A stretch of DNA of 54,425 bases. It comes from Akkermansia muciniphila. GTDB lineage: Bacteria; Verrucomicrobiota; Verrucomicrobiia; Verrucomicrobiales; Akkermansiaceae. Shown here in pieces: positions 27,001-34,139 of this stretch (position 1 is the stretch's first letter; every line of letters begins with the position of its first letter). The stretch lies in assembly GCA_945874895.1 (NCBI GenBank), contig CAMCIC010000020.1:1-54425 (forward strand). Reading direction: 5' to 3'. A program made the position numbers and the translations under genes. A model generated the notes under the pieces. It was given only the letters and a program-made list of their open reading frames with translations, did not search any database and was not told the origin of the DNA.

Positions 27001-29937
27001 GCAGGCCGTTGTGTTAGGATACAAAGTAGAACCACTATCAATCACGAGTGGAGCACTGGTTATCACACCTTGCGCACCCCATTTATCAGCATTCGTTCCC
27101 GCGTTGGACAACTGAATCGTGCCGTTGAACCCAGCGATACCCGACAAAGCTGTATTTCTCGCTGTGGTGTTGGCGGTAAAGTTCACACGCAACAAACCAG
27201 CACCAGTGATCGTGTTGGCAAAAGTCACAGTGTTACCCGATGTGTTGTTATTGTCCAGAATCAGAGTCGCCCCTGATGCAATCGAGACGGCCCCCGTGCC
27301 CACGGAGTTCTGGGTGGTGTTGACTCTTGCATTGATCACACCGGCGGAAAGGGTGGTGCCTCCCGTGTAAGTGTTCACACCTGTGAGAGTCAAGGTTCCC
27401 GCACCGAGTTTGACGATCGATCCCAAGGTTCCGGCAATCGTTCCCGCAAAGCTCGTATTGGTGGCATCTCCCACCGTGAGAGCATTCCCCTGCAAATTCA
27501 GCGTTGTGCTCGCCACGGATGAAATGGATCCGATGGTTTCGCTGGCATCAAGTCGAAGCACGGCACCCGAGTTAGTGATCGAGACCGCAGTAACATCAGC
27601 AAGGGCAGCCCCTCCCGTCAGGGCCAGCGTGCCGCCACTCACGGTCGTGGTGCCGGTGAAAGTATTCGCGCCGCTGAGCACAGCGACGCCCGTGCCCGAT
27701 TTGGAGAAAGCAATGATACCGGTGCCGTTATCAACGATCGAGGATCCGATGGTGGTGGCCAAAGCACTGTCATTGAACAGATCCACCGAGCCAGCCGTGT
27801 CTGCGGCTCCACCAGCTGTGAGGCTACCGTTATTGAAGGTGAGACCATTCGTTCCGGCGGAAATCGTGCCCAGATCATTCAGCCTGAGGATATTGCCAGC
27901 GCCAATATCGATGATGGTAGGATTGGCAGTGCCCGCATTGAAGATGGTTCCCACCGTAGTGGTTCCCGGTGCGGAGAGCGTGACATCACCTGAAGTGCCC
28001 CCTTCGACGATGCGAATGCCAGCCCCAGGAGAATCCACAATCACGCCACCCAAGCGATTGACATCGGTGTAGCTGTTGTAAGCGATGATATTGTTATCCA
28101 CATCCTTGGTGGCAGGTGCGCCGTTCACCGTGATGTAGGAAGGAAGAAGACCATTGGTCAGGGGCAAAGTCGTAGTGGCGATGTTGTCGCCCGCGATTGC
28201 CAAGGAGCCCCCCACGTTGGTGATGATACCGAGAGCAATTTTATTCGCGCTGCTGCCGCTGCGGGTAATGGACACGGCTCCGGTGATGGTAGTGGAGGCA
28301 ACGGTTTCCACGTGGGTGGAGGCCGTGGAACTGGTGAGATTCAGCGTGGTGCCGCCCGCGAGAGTCAGGCTCGCAGCATCGGCGAGTTTGCTATTGTCTT
28401 GAGTGCTGTAGTTCAGCGAGAGCGTGCCAGTGGATACCGTCATAGCCCCAGAAGCGGTGTTTGCGCCTGAGAGAGTAAGCGTTCCAGCACCCACTTTGTT
28501 CAAGGCCACAGTGCCAGAAATGATGCCGGAGAGTCCCGCATTCACTCCATTACTACTGACCGTGGTATTCGCCAGCAGGCTTACCGGATTGCTAAGTGTG
28601 ATCGCATTTTCGAAACTCAAGTCACCCGATGAGCTGTTGTTCGAGTTCAACTCCAAAAGGTTGGTCGAGGCTCCCAGCGAAGAAGCATTGGTCACGATGA
28701 GTCTACCACGGAAGATTTGCACCGTGCCCGTGAAAGTGTTGGTTCCCGCCAACCGATAGCTGGTGGTGGTGTCTCCGCCCGTATTGCTGTTCAGAAGCAA
28801 TTTGGCACTCGCACTACCACCCGTCAGGTTACCCGTGAGGTTGAGCTGGGTGCCTGTCGTAGCAGAAGCCGTGTTTTTGATAATGCTATAGTTCTGAGCA
28901 GATCCCGGGGCAGGGAGCTGGATGTTATTGGCTAGTGTGAGTGCACTGTTATTAGCAACGATCAGCGATGCGCCGGAGGTGCTAGTGATGTTCAGCGCAC
29001 CCGTGCCCAGACCACTCGCAGATGCAATGCTTACCGTGCCCGAGGACAAAACGGTGCCACCAGAATAGGTATTGCTCGCATTAGTCAGCAATACGGTGCC
29101 ACCACTAGCATTGACCGTAACCAGCCCCGAACCGGAAACCACTCCACTCAAGGTGAGGTTTTTTCCGCTGTATACCGCTTGCAATGTCGTACCCGATGCA
29201 CCCACAGCCAAGGTGCCAGACATCGTGTGGTTACCGTCTTGGTTGAGAATAGTGCCCCCATTGACGGTCAGGTTATTAGCGATCGTATTAGCAACATCGT
29301 TTTTGATCCATAAGCGGAGCGTCGCTCCACTGTTGACAGTCACAGCACCTGTGCCCAAAGCATCCACGCGGGAAGTGACTGCAGCTGTGCCGCCCGTTCC
29401 CAAAGAGACGATGCCACCATTGATGATAGTACCGCCCGTAAAGGTATTGGCCGCAGTTGTGTTATTGAGCGTAAGTGTACCGGCACCATTTTTATTCAGT
29501 CCTGTGGTTCCTGCCAGCACGGAACTGATCGAGGCACTGATATTAGTGGCCATGGTGATCTCTGGAGTGGGCCCACTTAGCGTCAAAGTGTTACCGGTCA
29601 ATGAATATCCCGTCGTGGAAAAAATGAGTTTGTTCGCCGATACCCCTGCGCCCAATGTCACTGTGCCAGCCGTTCCACCAAAGTTCGCATAATCGTTATT
29701 GGCATTAACCCAAGCAACGCGAGTGACTGCGCTGCCTCTGTCCCAGTTCGTAGCGGTGGTGTTCCATGTCGATGCTCCACCTTGGCTCACGCCATCGCCG
29801 TTGCCCGTAGTGGTGGCACCATCCCAAAAACGATTTTCGTTCGCTGCGTTTGCCGTGAGAATCAACGAGCTGATGAATGCAGGAGCTGCGCATCGGAGAA
29901 TGTGCTGAATGAGGTAATTGCTGCGCTTTGGTTTCAT
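21064..29937 (-). CDS. Giant autotransporter-associated beta-strand repeat protein, 2957 aa
   Basis: This single open frame of 8.9 kb encodes a Gly/Ser/Thr/Asn-rich exported protein. The signal peptide (MKPKRSN..., cut near ANA, about residue 31) is followed by dozens of PATR units of the type 'LSKVGAGTLTLSGANT...GTTTVSGGTL', predicted to stack as a right-handed beta-helix. Between them are interruptions with 'WTGTGGANWDVNTTSNW' or 'WKGDVNGTWDVNTTANWE', which look like domain borders (about residues 40, 1350 and 2160). The last 140 residues hold 'DFDGDGVSNGVEYVLGGT', the C-terminal block common in Verrucomicrobiota secreted proteins. No beta-barrel is present. DNA-level repetition is high near the 3' end. 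No ribosome-binding site is obvious. The role is unknown; adhesion or a surface layer is an inference. Confidence 0.9.
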   Translation of the reverse strand: MKPKRSNYLIQHILRCAAPAFISSLILTANAANENRFWDGATTTGNGDGVSQGGASTWNTTATNWDRGSAVTRVAWVNANNDYANFGGTAGTVTLGAGVSANKLIFSTTGYSLTGNTLTLSGPTPEITMATNISASISSVLAGTTGLNKNGAGTLTLNNTTAANTFTGGTIINGGIVSLGTGGTAAVTSRVDALGTGAVTVNSGATLRLWIKNDVANTIANNLTVNGGTILNQDGNHTMSGTLAVGASGTTLQAVYSGKNLTLSGVVSGSGLVTVNASGGTVLLTNASNTYSGGTVLSSGTVSIASASGLGTGALNITSTSGASLIVANNSALTLANNIQLPAPGSAQNYSIIKNTASATTGTQLNLTGNLTGGSASAKLLLNSNTGGDTTTSYRLAGTNTFTGTVQIFRGRLIVTNASSLGASTNLLELNSNNSSSGDLSFENAITLSNPVSLLANTTVSSNGVNAGLSGIISGTVALNKVGAGTLTLSGANTASGAMTVSTGTLSLNYSTQDNSKLADAASLTLAGGTTLNLTSSTASTHVETVASTTITGAVSITRSGSSANKIALGIITNVGGSLAIAGDNIATTTLPLTNGLLPSYITVNGAPATKDVDNNIIAYNSYTDVNRLGGVIVDSPGAGIRIVEGGTSGDVTLSAPGTTTVGTIFNAGTANPTIIDIGAGNILRLNDLGTISAGTNGLTFNNGSLTAGGAADTAGSVDLFNDSALATTIGSSIVDNGTGIIAFSKSGTGVAVLSGANTFTGTTTVSGGTLALTGGAALADVTAVSITNSGAVLRLDASETIGSISSVASTTLNLQGNALTVGDATNTSFAGTIAGTLGSIVKLGAGTLTLTGVNTYTGGTTLSAGVINARVNTTQNSVGTGAVSIASGATLILDNNNTSGNTVTFANTITGAGLLRVNFTANTTARNTALSGIAGFNGTIQLSNAGTNADKWGAQGVITSAPLVIDSGSTLYPNTTACSFSGGITVSGTGNSEARGAIRLATTVDGSITLAGDTTIGGDGGTLTGAVAGGAASAMTLTLGTANAATGSTLSGNISNGTATSLAITALNGTNTLSGTNSYSGTTTITAGTFNILGTQTGGGAVNVNGTSTLNLTGAVTGSAVTMAAGTTLRGEGSMSSLTYSGAGNLVINPGTSEALTASGDLTMTGIATVSFAGGSPGSGPIRVLNFGSTLATVSNFALANSASYRNPSFTVNATNVELTLGNTDLTWTGTGGANWDVNTTSNWNNSVPAASRFFFGDGVIFNDGPGANQTVNMAVDVQPFSITFNNSNFSYSLVATTGKIVGTTGITKNGTNTVTLGGANGQNFTGAIAVNEGTLSMGSRDAFGVSSGVTIANGASVNINGQSPGGVATGGYTYNIQGTGVANAGAIHNTAAVATDVASSGGVKTLNLTGDASIGGTGRFDIGHANIAGRGAINGNGFTLTKVGTNSIQARGPATGVTYVVNAGRLGFEDVDTSSGNNPIVVNNTGSALGTWGVRTIPNDVTLNAGTQLINIGGGNGTWTGTITAAGDVNFQTDGNLVIDGALAGSGNITRAGANTLVLQNTASAFSGKIINTTGTLRIENNAALGTATGADVITLGTGTNASTLQLGTITALTSGTIGSATQGIFQGGTGSTSYDPGAGNTLTIDGAITGTGSFNKPDNSGVLIVNRDINISGISGGIGLQSNGGSQTFNGNVILGTGSEFRVGGNITTNLNSATLTVPGGLRFWTGTTNIAIGSGTVGVLRMQESTNNNHTINHTAGNLTVTNDIRLGHWAGTTANVYNISAGSLNQPDTATSATSEVQANLFIGIDGTGNLNISGTGVVNTSSLVINGRGGTTQDTLNLTGGRLNIGKWGIRNPGTAIVNLGGGVLGASADWSSSTPMNLTGTGGNVTINTLDSVNSTTARTVTLSGALSGAGGFTKTGAGTLVLTGGGSFSGTATATAGTVYFGSTAWSAATVASSAGAVIQPGIPATAASVSVRSLTLNGGNPTFRANYNGGAYGDRFLVSGTDAFNVDSPTAMTVIPGSDLFAGDRIPLIDYNGTIGGAAGFDGLTATAAGNPHYILSLENDTVNTVVNVVIEGLDSVLWKGDVNGTWDVNTTANWETLSNASPSNFYDLDSVRFTDIGAATPNVTLAGTINPSSVQFDAEANYTLQGDPITGSGTFQKFNTGTVTLLNNNTYIGAVTINAGTVRVGNGGTTGALGGAGNITIGSAGTLEINRSDAQTLSRATTGAGTVAQNGTGNLSLSASLSTNLVVNAGTVTATGGGFSANRMEGNGVVTINAAGTLVVPAGAAHAFGGDNVNMTESFVINGGTLTLNQEQYFIQLSLNGGTINGASEMRASNSATAWSVTGTSASTVACRVSQVGNANWNVSDATSSPAADLTLSGNVTNAGSLVKTGVGTLTLTGADNSYTGGTAVNGGVLEAASVADVASAGRIGTGYLGIANDATFRYTGTGAETTARNLWIDTGSQNKTIDVVSETASLTFSGTDGNINKPFTKAGLGALTLVDSIVTDGAVTVTAGRLTLTGDNTHTGTTTINGGTLQIGSGGATGTMGSGAVVNNAALVLLRDSALAIAGDISGTGTLTQQGTGVTTLTGSNTYEGATLISAGSLEIGSGGTAGTLGSGAVTNNASLIFNRSDALTVANAISGTGTLTKNAGGTLTLTGSNTYEGATTVAAGTLLANNTSGSATGTSSVSVSAGAVLGGTGSISGTVTVLSSATIDPGVTVGQLTTGALALAGSYSCDVDGTETDVLAVNGNLDLTGSTLAISGTMTASSYTIATYTGTRTGEFTISPALPAGYEIDYSTAGVIKIAKSGYNSWASVNAPTGNANDDFDGDGVSNGVEYVLGGTKDTSDRNKLPQVTSDGANLIFTFTRSKESITPDVAVAVQVNADLETWPTSGANFFAVPDAPVTNNPGVTVVDNAPDNTQTITLTVPMGADTKKFARLAVTIGAAQ
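21920..21949 (-). repeat. Exact 30-nt repeat inside giant PATR gene, copy 1
   Basis: This copy is identical to 22127-22156 over 30 nt. Both encode the LTGSNTYEGAT core of a PATR unit in the same frame, 207 nt (69 codons) apart, which points to recent unit duplication or conversion. Confidence 0.85.
22127..22156 (-). repeat. Exact 30-nt repeat inside giant PATR gene, copy 2
   Basis: This is the partner of 21920-21949; similarity extends 6 nt further upstream on the plus strand with one mismatch. The spacing of 69 codons marks the length of the duplicated unit. Confidence 0.85.
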
Positions 29938-30075
29938 AATTCAGTGGTTTTTCGTGAGTTAATGAATTTCAAGTTGAATGTGGGACAACAAAAATAATCT
30001 ACGTAGTTTTTTGATACAGAAACCTTTTAGATACGAAATCGCGCCAAGGCAAGGAGAAAAGTAGATGAACCCCCC

Positions 30076-30103
30076 ATTTTTTTTAAAAAAAATGAAAATT
30101 TTC
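30076..30103. other. Paired A/T palindromes in the divergent promoter region
   Basis: Two palindromes lie side by side between the giant PATR gene (minus) and the DUF1080 gene (plus): ATTTTTTTTAAAAAAAAT (30076-30093) and GAAAATTTTC (30094-30103). They end 26 nt before the DUF1080 ATG. They could bend DNA or form an operator; no binder can be named. Confidence 0.5.
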
Positions 30104-30128
30104 TTCTCGCTCCCTACGTTATCCCCGC

Positions 30129-30812
30129 ATGAAACATTTTCAACCTTTCTTCCGCCTGTTTTTTTGCGTATGCTGCTTGACCCTCGTGAACCCAGCGAAA
30201 GCGACTGAGATCTTTGACGGCAAGACACTCACCGGGTGGTATGTCTACCTCAAGGAAGGTGGCAAAATCACCGGCGAGTCCGATGCATGCAAGGTGAGCG
30301 ATGGCATCATTCGCATCAGCGGCAAAACTCTGGGCTACCTATCCACACAGGAGGAACATTCTGATTACCAACTGACCTTTTCCTATCGCTGGGCCGATAC
30401 GCCACCAGCCCCTGTCGCGAGAAATTCGGGTTTGATTTATCACGCCATAGGAGAAGACCGCATGTGGTGCAACGGCATGGAATTTCAAATGCAGCAGGGC
30501 GATGCGGGCGATCTTTGGCTCATCCCCGGCACGGAGGCGAATGCATCGATCAAGGTGGAAGACAAACCCTACGGAGGAGTGAAAAAAGGCACTCGTATTA
30601 CCAAAACCGAAGGCAACGAAAAACCACTGGGCGAATGGAATGAAATGAAACTCATTTGCCGTGGCCACACCTTCGAACACTGGGTCAATGGCAAAAAAGT
30701 GTTATCCGGCATGACGATCGATCGCACCAAGGGGAAAATCCAGTTTCAGTTCGAAGGACACGAGGTTTGGATTCGCGACATCCAACTGACCGACCTGCGC
30801 GCGAAACCCTGA
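30129..30812 (+). CDS. Exported DUF1080 (3-keto-disaccharide hydrolase / LamG-like) protein
   Basis: The 227 residues begin with a signal peptide (hydrophobic core about 8-22, cut near AKA) and continue as a single DUF1080 beta-sandwich: 'IFDGKTLTGWYVY', 'DYQLTFSYRW', 'NSGLIYHA', 'CNGMEFQMQQGDAGDLW', 'WNEMKLICRGHTFEHWVNGKKV', 'GKIQFQFEGHEVWIRDIQL'. Members are abundant in Planctomycetota and Verrucomicrobiota; some act as 3-keto-glycoside hydrolases and others may only bind sugars. It acts in the periplasm or outside. The gene is divergent from the giant PATR gene. Confidence 0.9.
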   Translation: MKHFQPFFRLFFCVCCLTLVNPAKATEIFDGKTLTGWYVYLKEGGKITGESDACKVSDGIIRISGKTLGYLSTQEEHSDYQLTFSYRWADTPPAPVARNSGLIYHAIGEDRMWCNGMEFQMQQGDAGDLWLIPGTEANASIKVEDKPYGGVKKGTRITKTEGNEKPLGEWNEMKLICRGHTFEHWVNGKKVLSGMTIDRTKGKIQFQFEGHEVWIRDIQLTDLRAKP

Positions 30813-30871
30813 TGCTGCTCGTTGAGACCTGCGGTGGAAAGGCCACGCGGCATCCCTATTTTTTGATAAAA

Positions 30872-30899
30872 AAATTCCCGCCAGCAAGGGCGGGAATTT
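30872..30899 (-). terminator. Terminator of the metK-ahcY transcript
   Basis: An 11-bp stem (AAATTCCCGCC / GGCGGGAATTT) with a 6-nt loop is followed on the minus strand by a run of T residues. It lies 43 nt after the ahcY stop. It may also end the convergent DUF1080 transcript. Confidence 0.85.
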
Positions 30900-30941
30900 G
30901 TGATCATGGCTAAGCTTGATGCTGGGTGAGCACCACTAGAG

Positions 30942-32375
30942 TTAGTAACGGTAGTGATCCGCCTTGAAGGGACCATCGGGCGATACACCGATGTAGTCCG
31001 CTTGATCGTGCGTCAGCTTCGTCAACTTCGCGCCGATCTTCTCCAAGTGGAGACGGGCGACTTCTTCGTCGAGATGTTTCGGCAGAACCGTAACTTGACC
31101 CGCTTGGTAAACATCTTTGTTTTTCCACAGGTCGATCTGCGCGAGAGTTTGGTTGGTGAAGCTGTTCGACATCACGAAGCTCGGGTGACCGGTGGCACAG
31201 CCGAGGTTGACCAATCGACCTTCAGCCAGCATGTAGATGCAGTTGCCAGTGGAAAAGGTGTATTTGTCGACCTGCGGTTTGATATTGAGCTTGGTCACAC
31301 CGGGCGCTTTTTCCAGCTTGTCGATCTGGATCTCGTTGTCGAAGTGGCCGATGTTGCAAACGATGGCCTGATCCTTCATTTTCTCCATGTGCTCGAGGCG
31401 GATGATGTCCTTGTTGCCGGTGGTGGTAACGTAGATATCCCCCCAACCGAGAGTGTCTTCCACCGTCAACACGCGGAAACCTTCCATCGCCGCTTGCAGG
31501 GCACAGATCGGATCGACTTCGGTCACGACCACTTGCGCACCTTGACCGCGTAGGGCTTGAGCACATCCTTTACCCACATCGCCGTAGCCGCAAACGACGC
31601 CGACTTTGCCGGAAATCATCACGTCGGTGGCACGCTTGATGCCATCCACCAAGGACTCACGGCAGCCGTAGAGGTTATCAAACTTCGACTTCGTCACCGA
31701 GTCATTCACATTGATCGCGGGTACGAGCAAGGTGCCGGCTTTCGCCATTTGATAAAGACGATGCACTCCGGTGGTCGTTTCCTCAGACACGCCTTTCCAC
31801 TCTTTTACGATCTCATGGAAAATGCCAGGCTGCTCCTTGTGAATTTGTTTCAAGAGATCCTTGATTACCTGCTCTTCGAGACTGCCGGAGGCCGTGTTCA
31901 CCCAATCCGAGCCATTCTCTAGTTCATAGCCTTTGTGGATGAGCAAGGTCGCATCGCCACCGTCATCGACGATCAACTGCGGACCGAGACCTTGCGGGTT
32001 GACCAGAGCTTTCCAAGTGCACCACCAATATTCTTCCAGCGTCTCCCCTTTCCAGGCGAAAACCGGAATGCCGCGGGCAGCAATCGCAGCAGCGGCGTGA
32101 TCTTGAGTGGAGAAAATGTTGCAACTCACCCAACGCACTTCGGCGCCGAGATCGACGAGTGTTTCGATCAACACAGCGGTCTGAATCGTCATGTGCAGCG
32201 AGCCCATGATGCGCACTCCTTGCAGAGGCTTTTCCTTGCCATACTTTTCCCGAGTTGCCATCAGGCCGGGCATTTCGTGCTCAGCGATGTCGATTTCCTT
32301 GCGGCCGAATTCTGCGAGGCCGATGTCGCGTACTTTGTAGTCGTTCATGTTGGTAGAGGTAAGATTTTCAGACAT
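30942..32375 (-). CDS. ahcY: Adenosylhomocysteinase (SAH hydrolase)
   Basis: AhcY splits S-adenosylhomocysteine into homocysteine and adenosine and removes product inhibition of methyltransferases. Visible features are '[14 protein letters not shown]', '[16 protein letters not shown]', the NAD-binding '[18 protein letters not shown]', '[10 protein letters not shown]', and the canonical C-terminus KADHYRY. I give ATG 32375 ([15 protein letters not shown], 477 aa); ATG 32348 (MNDYKV, 468 aa) is equally possible, and neither has a clear ribosome-binding site. ATG 32375 lies within the left inverted repeat of the four-helix cassette, so the cassette may have supplied this start codon. It is the last gene of metK-(cassette)-ahcY. 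Confidence 0.95.
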   Translation of the reverse strand: MSENLTSTNMNDYKVRDIGLAEFGRKEIDIAEHEMPGLMATREKYGKEKPLQGVRIMGSLHMTIQTAVLIETLVDLGAEVRWVSCNIFSTQDHAAAAIAARGIPVFAWKGETLEEYWWCTWKALVNPQGLGPQLIVDDGGDATLLIHKGYELENGSDWVNTASGSLEEQVIKDLLKQIHKEQPGIFHEIVKEWKGVSEETTTGVHRLYQMAKAGTLLVPAINVNDSVTKSKFDNLYGCRESLVDGIKRATDVMISGKVGVVCGYGDVGKGCAQALRGQGAQVVVTEVDPICALQAAMEGFRVLTVEDTLGWGDIYVTTTGNKDIIRLEHMEKMKDQAIVCNIGHFDNEIQIDKLEKAPGVTKLNIKPQVDKYTFSTGNCIYMLAEGRLVNLGCATGHPSFVMSNSFTNQTLAQIDLWKNKDVYQAGQVTVLPKHLDEEVARLHLEKIGAKLTKLTHDQADYIGVSPDGPFKADHYRY

Positions 32376-32393
32376 AAGACATAAGACTTGAGT
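32368..32393 (+). repeat. Left inverted heptamer-repeat arm of the four-helix cassette
   Basis: It reads TCA, then GACATAA twice, then GACTTGAGT. The reverse complement of the right arm (32840-32879) begins TCAGATATAAGAC and ends GACTTGAGT, so the two arms are inverted copies that differ by two heptamer units and a few bases. The arm overlaps the ahcY start region. Confidence 0.8.
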
Positions 32394-32427
32394 CTGCGAA
32401 TCGAATTGTTTTGTGTTGGTGTGTTGG

Positions 32428-32814
32428 TTAGATAAAAAGTGATACGATTTTATTAATAAATCCATCGCCACCGAGACGCTTGCGGAATGCCTGGATCATG
32501 GCCGCAATCTCTCTGGTTTCCGCTATGAGGGGTGTGCATTCTTCCGTGGTTAGAATCTCCGCTTTAACTGCGATGTAGATTTGAATGCGCAGCTCGGCAA
32601 GAGAACCTTTGGCGATGGATAAAAATCTGCGGAACTCTTTGTCGCTGTCCCGCTCCGCGCCTTCGGCAATATTCGAAGGAACGGAAATCGCGCTTCGTGA
32701 CATCTGGTCGCGAAGAGCTTGAATGGTAATTTTGTTAGTCAGAAATAAAACCGATACCGCAAGACGTGAACTTCTTTTCCAAATCTCCAATTCTTCAAAA
32801 TGATGATGTGCCAT
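32428..32814 (-). CDS. Four-helix-bundle protein (23S-IVP / S23 family)
   Basis: The 128 residues fit the four-helix-bundle family (TIGR02436, related to the intervening-sequence protein of 23S rRNA and to Avd of diversity-generating retroelements). The hallmarks are '[15 protein letters not shown]', '[22 protein letters not shown]', '[16 protein letters not shown]', then a last helix ending '[10 protein letters not shown]'. Its role in cells is not established. Here it is not inside an rRNA gene but between metK and ahcY, same strand, enclosed by inverted heptamer repeats. Confidence 0.9.
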   Translation of the reverse strand: MAHHHFEELEIWKRSSRLAVSVLFLTNKITIQALRDQMSRSAISVPSNIAEGAERDSDKEFRRFLSIAKGSLAELRIQIYIAVKAEILTTEECTPLIAETREIAAMIQAFRKRLGGDGFINKIVSLFI

Positions 32815-32839
32815 ATTCAGATTGGTTATGGATCAAATC

Positions 32840-32879
32840 ACTCAAGTCTTACGTCTTACGTCTTACGTCTTATATCTGA
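32840..32879 (-). repeat. Right inverted heptamer-repeat arm of the four-helix cassette
   Basis: On the plus strand it reads ACTCAAGTC, then TTACGTC three times, then TTATATC and TGA. It is the inverted counterpart of 32368-32393, with two more heptamers. It lies just after the metK stop (32892). Confidence 0.8.
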
Positions 32880-32891
32880 TTGTCTGACAGT

Positions 32892-34085
32892 CTACTTCAC
32901 CGCCTTTTTCAGCGCCTCCACCTTGTCCGTGCGCTCCCAGGTGAGATCAGCATCGTTTTTGCCGAAGTGGCCGTAGTTGGTGGATTTCGAGTAGATGGGG
33001 CGCAGCAGGTTGAGTTGCTTGACGATGTCGGCGGGCTTAAAGGAAAAAACTTTTTCCACGGCAGCCAGAATCGCGGCGTCGCTGCGAGTGCCGGTGCCAA
33101 AAGTATCGATGTGGATGCTCACTGGGCGAGGATGACCAATGGCATAGGCGAACTGCACTTCGCATTTCTCGGCAAGACCAGCGGCTACCACGTTTTTCGC
33201 GACCCAGCGACCCATGTAGGCAGCACTGCGGTCCACCTTCGAAGGATCTTTGCCCGAGAAAGCCCCACCGCCGTGACGTCCCATGCCACCGTAGGTATCC
33301 ACGATGATCTTGCGACCGGTCAGGCCGCTATCACCCTGTGGCCCACCGATGACAAACTTGCCCGTAGGATTGATCAGATACTCCGTGTCTTTGGTCAACA
33401 TGTTTTTCGGCAGTACCCGCTTGATCAGGGCGATGCAGAATTTTTCGATCTCCGCATGCTCCACCGTCGCCGCATGCTGGGTGGAAATGACGACGTTGAC
33501 GATGCGGGTCGGCTTGCCATCGACATACTCGACAGACACCTGGGACTTGGCATCAGGGCGAAGCCACTTGGCGACCTTACCTGCCTTGCGGACTTTCGTC
33601 AGCTCACGACCTAACAAATGAGCATACATGATGGGAGCTGGCATCAACTCGGCCGTCTCGTTGCAAGCGTAACCAAACATGATGCCCTGATCCCCAGCAC
33701 CCTGCTCCGCGTGTTTCTTGCCCTTGGCTTTTTTGGCATCCACGCCTTGAGCAATGTCGGGCGACTGGGTCGTAAGGTAGTTGTTGATGAAAATCTGGTC
33801 GGCATGGAACACATCGTCGCCATTCACGTATCCGATCCCGCGCACGGCATCACGAATGATTTTATCGATATTGATCGCCTCGCCAATCGACTTCTGGCCG
33901 ATCTTGGGAATGGTGATCTCTCCCCCCACGACGACAATATTGCTTTTCACAAATGTCTCGCAGGCCACGCGGCTGCTAGGATCCACGCGCAGGCAGGCAT
34001 CGAGGATCGCATCGGAAATGGTGTCGGCCACTTTGTCAGGATGCCCTTCACCTACGGATTCGGAGGAAAAAATGTAACGGCTCAT
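32892..34085 (-). CDS. metK: S-adenosylmethionine synthetase
   Basis: MetK makes SAM from methionine and ATP. The 397 residues start at ATG 34085 ([18 protein letters not shown]); eight further upstream in-frame residues run into the operator region. Signature motifs are GEGHPDK, '[12 protein letters not shown]' and '[19 protein letters not shown]'. Its start is 54 nt from a divergent ArsR-methyltransferase gene, which leaves no room for a SAM riboswitch; control by that regulator is the simpler reading. ahcY follows on the same strand after the inserted cassette. Confidence 0.96.
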   Translation of the reverse strand: MSRYIFSSESVGEGHPDKVADTISDAILDACLRVDPSSRVACETFVKSNIVVVGGEITIPKIGQKSIGEAINIDKIIRDAVRGIGYVNGDDVFHADQIFINNYLTTQSPDIAQGVDAKKAKGKKHAEQGAGDQGIMFGYACNETAELMPAPIMYAHLLGRELTKVRKAGKVAKWLRPDAKSQVSVEYVDGKPTRIVNVVISTQHAATVEHAEIEKFCIALIKRVLPKNMLTKDTEYLINPTGKFVIGGPQGDSGLTGRKIIVDTYGGMGRHGGGAFSGKDPSKVDRSAAYMGRWVAKNVVAAGLAEKCEVQFAYAIGHPRPVSIHIDTFGTGTRSDAAILAAVEKVFSFKPADIVKQLNLLRPIYSKSTNYGHFGKNDADLTWERTDKVEALKKAVK

Positions 34086-34099
34086 AATAAGTAATTTTC

Positions 34100-34127
34100 G
34101 TATCGTCAAATCGCGATGCGTTGATAC
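34100..34127. promoter_or_regulatory. Candidate SahR-like operator between metK and the ArsR-methyltransferase gene
   Basis: The palindrome is GTATC-N5-ATCGCGAT-N5-GATAC, symmetric about 34113.5, the middle of the 54-nt gap between the two divergent starts (34085 and 34140). A further CGTAT/ATACG pair (34099-34103, 34129-34133) nearly coincides. The position would let one bound dimer control both genes. Confidence 0.65.
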
Positions 34128-34139
34128 AATACGAGCAAG

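Larger units (their letters stand above)
32368..32879. mobile_element. 0.5-kb cassette with inverted ends carrying a four-helix-bundle gene
   Basis: A 512-base unit lies between metK and ahcY. It is bounded by inverted arms made of tandem 7-mers (GAYRTAA) ending inward in GACTTGAGT, and holds only the four-helix-bundle gene. No transposase is encoded and I see no target-site duplication, so if it moves it must do so in trans. The flanking genes are core and on the same strand, so it looks like an insertion into a metK-ahcY operon. Confidence 0.55.

Noticed and set aside
21929-29692. Chain of Val/Pro/Ala-rich open frames on the plus strand (for example 22136-22615, 25265-25804, 27371-28072, 29072-29692)
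   Set aside because: These are antisense to the giant PATR gene; their composition is the mirror of its Gly/Thr/Asn codons.
29959-30228. 89-codon minus-strand frame upstream of the giant gene
   Set aside because: It overlaps the start of the DUF1080 gene in antisense and covers A/T palindromes; composition is not protein-like.
32840-32879. Heptamer repeats as a CRISPR-like array
   Set aside because: Units are 7 nt, directly tandem and without spacers, and pair with an inverted arm; no cas genes.
34086-34139. SAM or SAH riboswitch upstream of metK
   Set aside because: Only 54 nt separate the divergent starts and the centre is a protein-operator-like palindrome; no aptamer structure fits.
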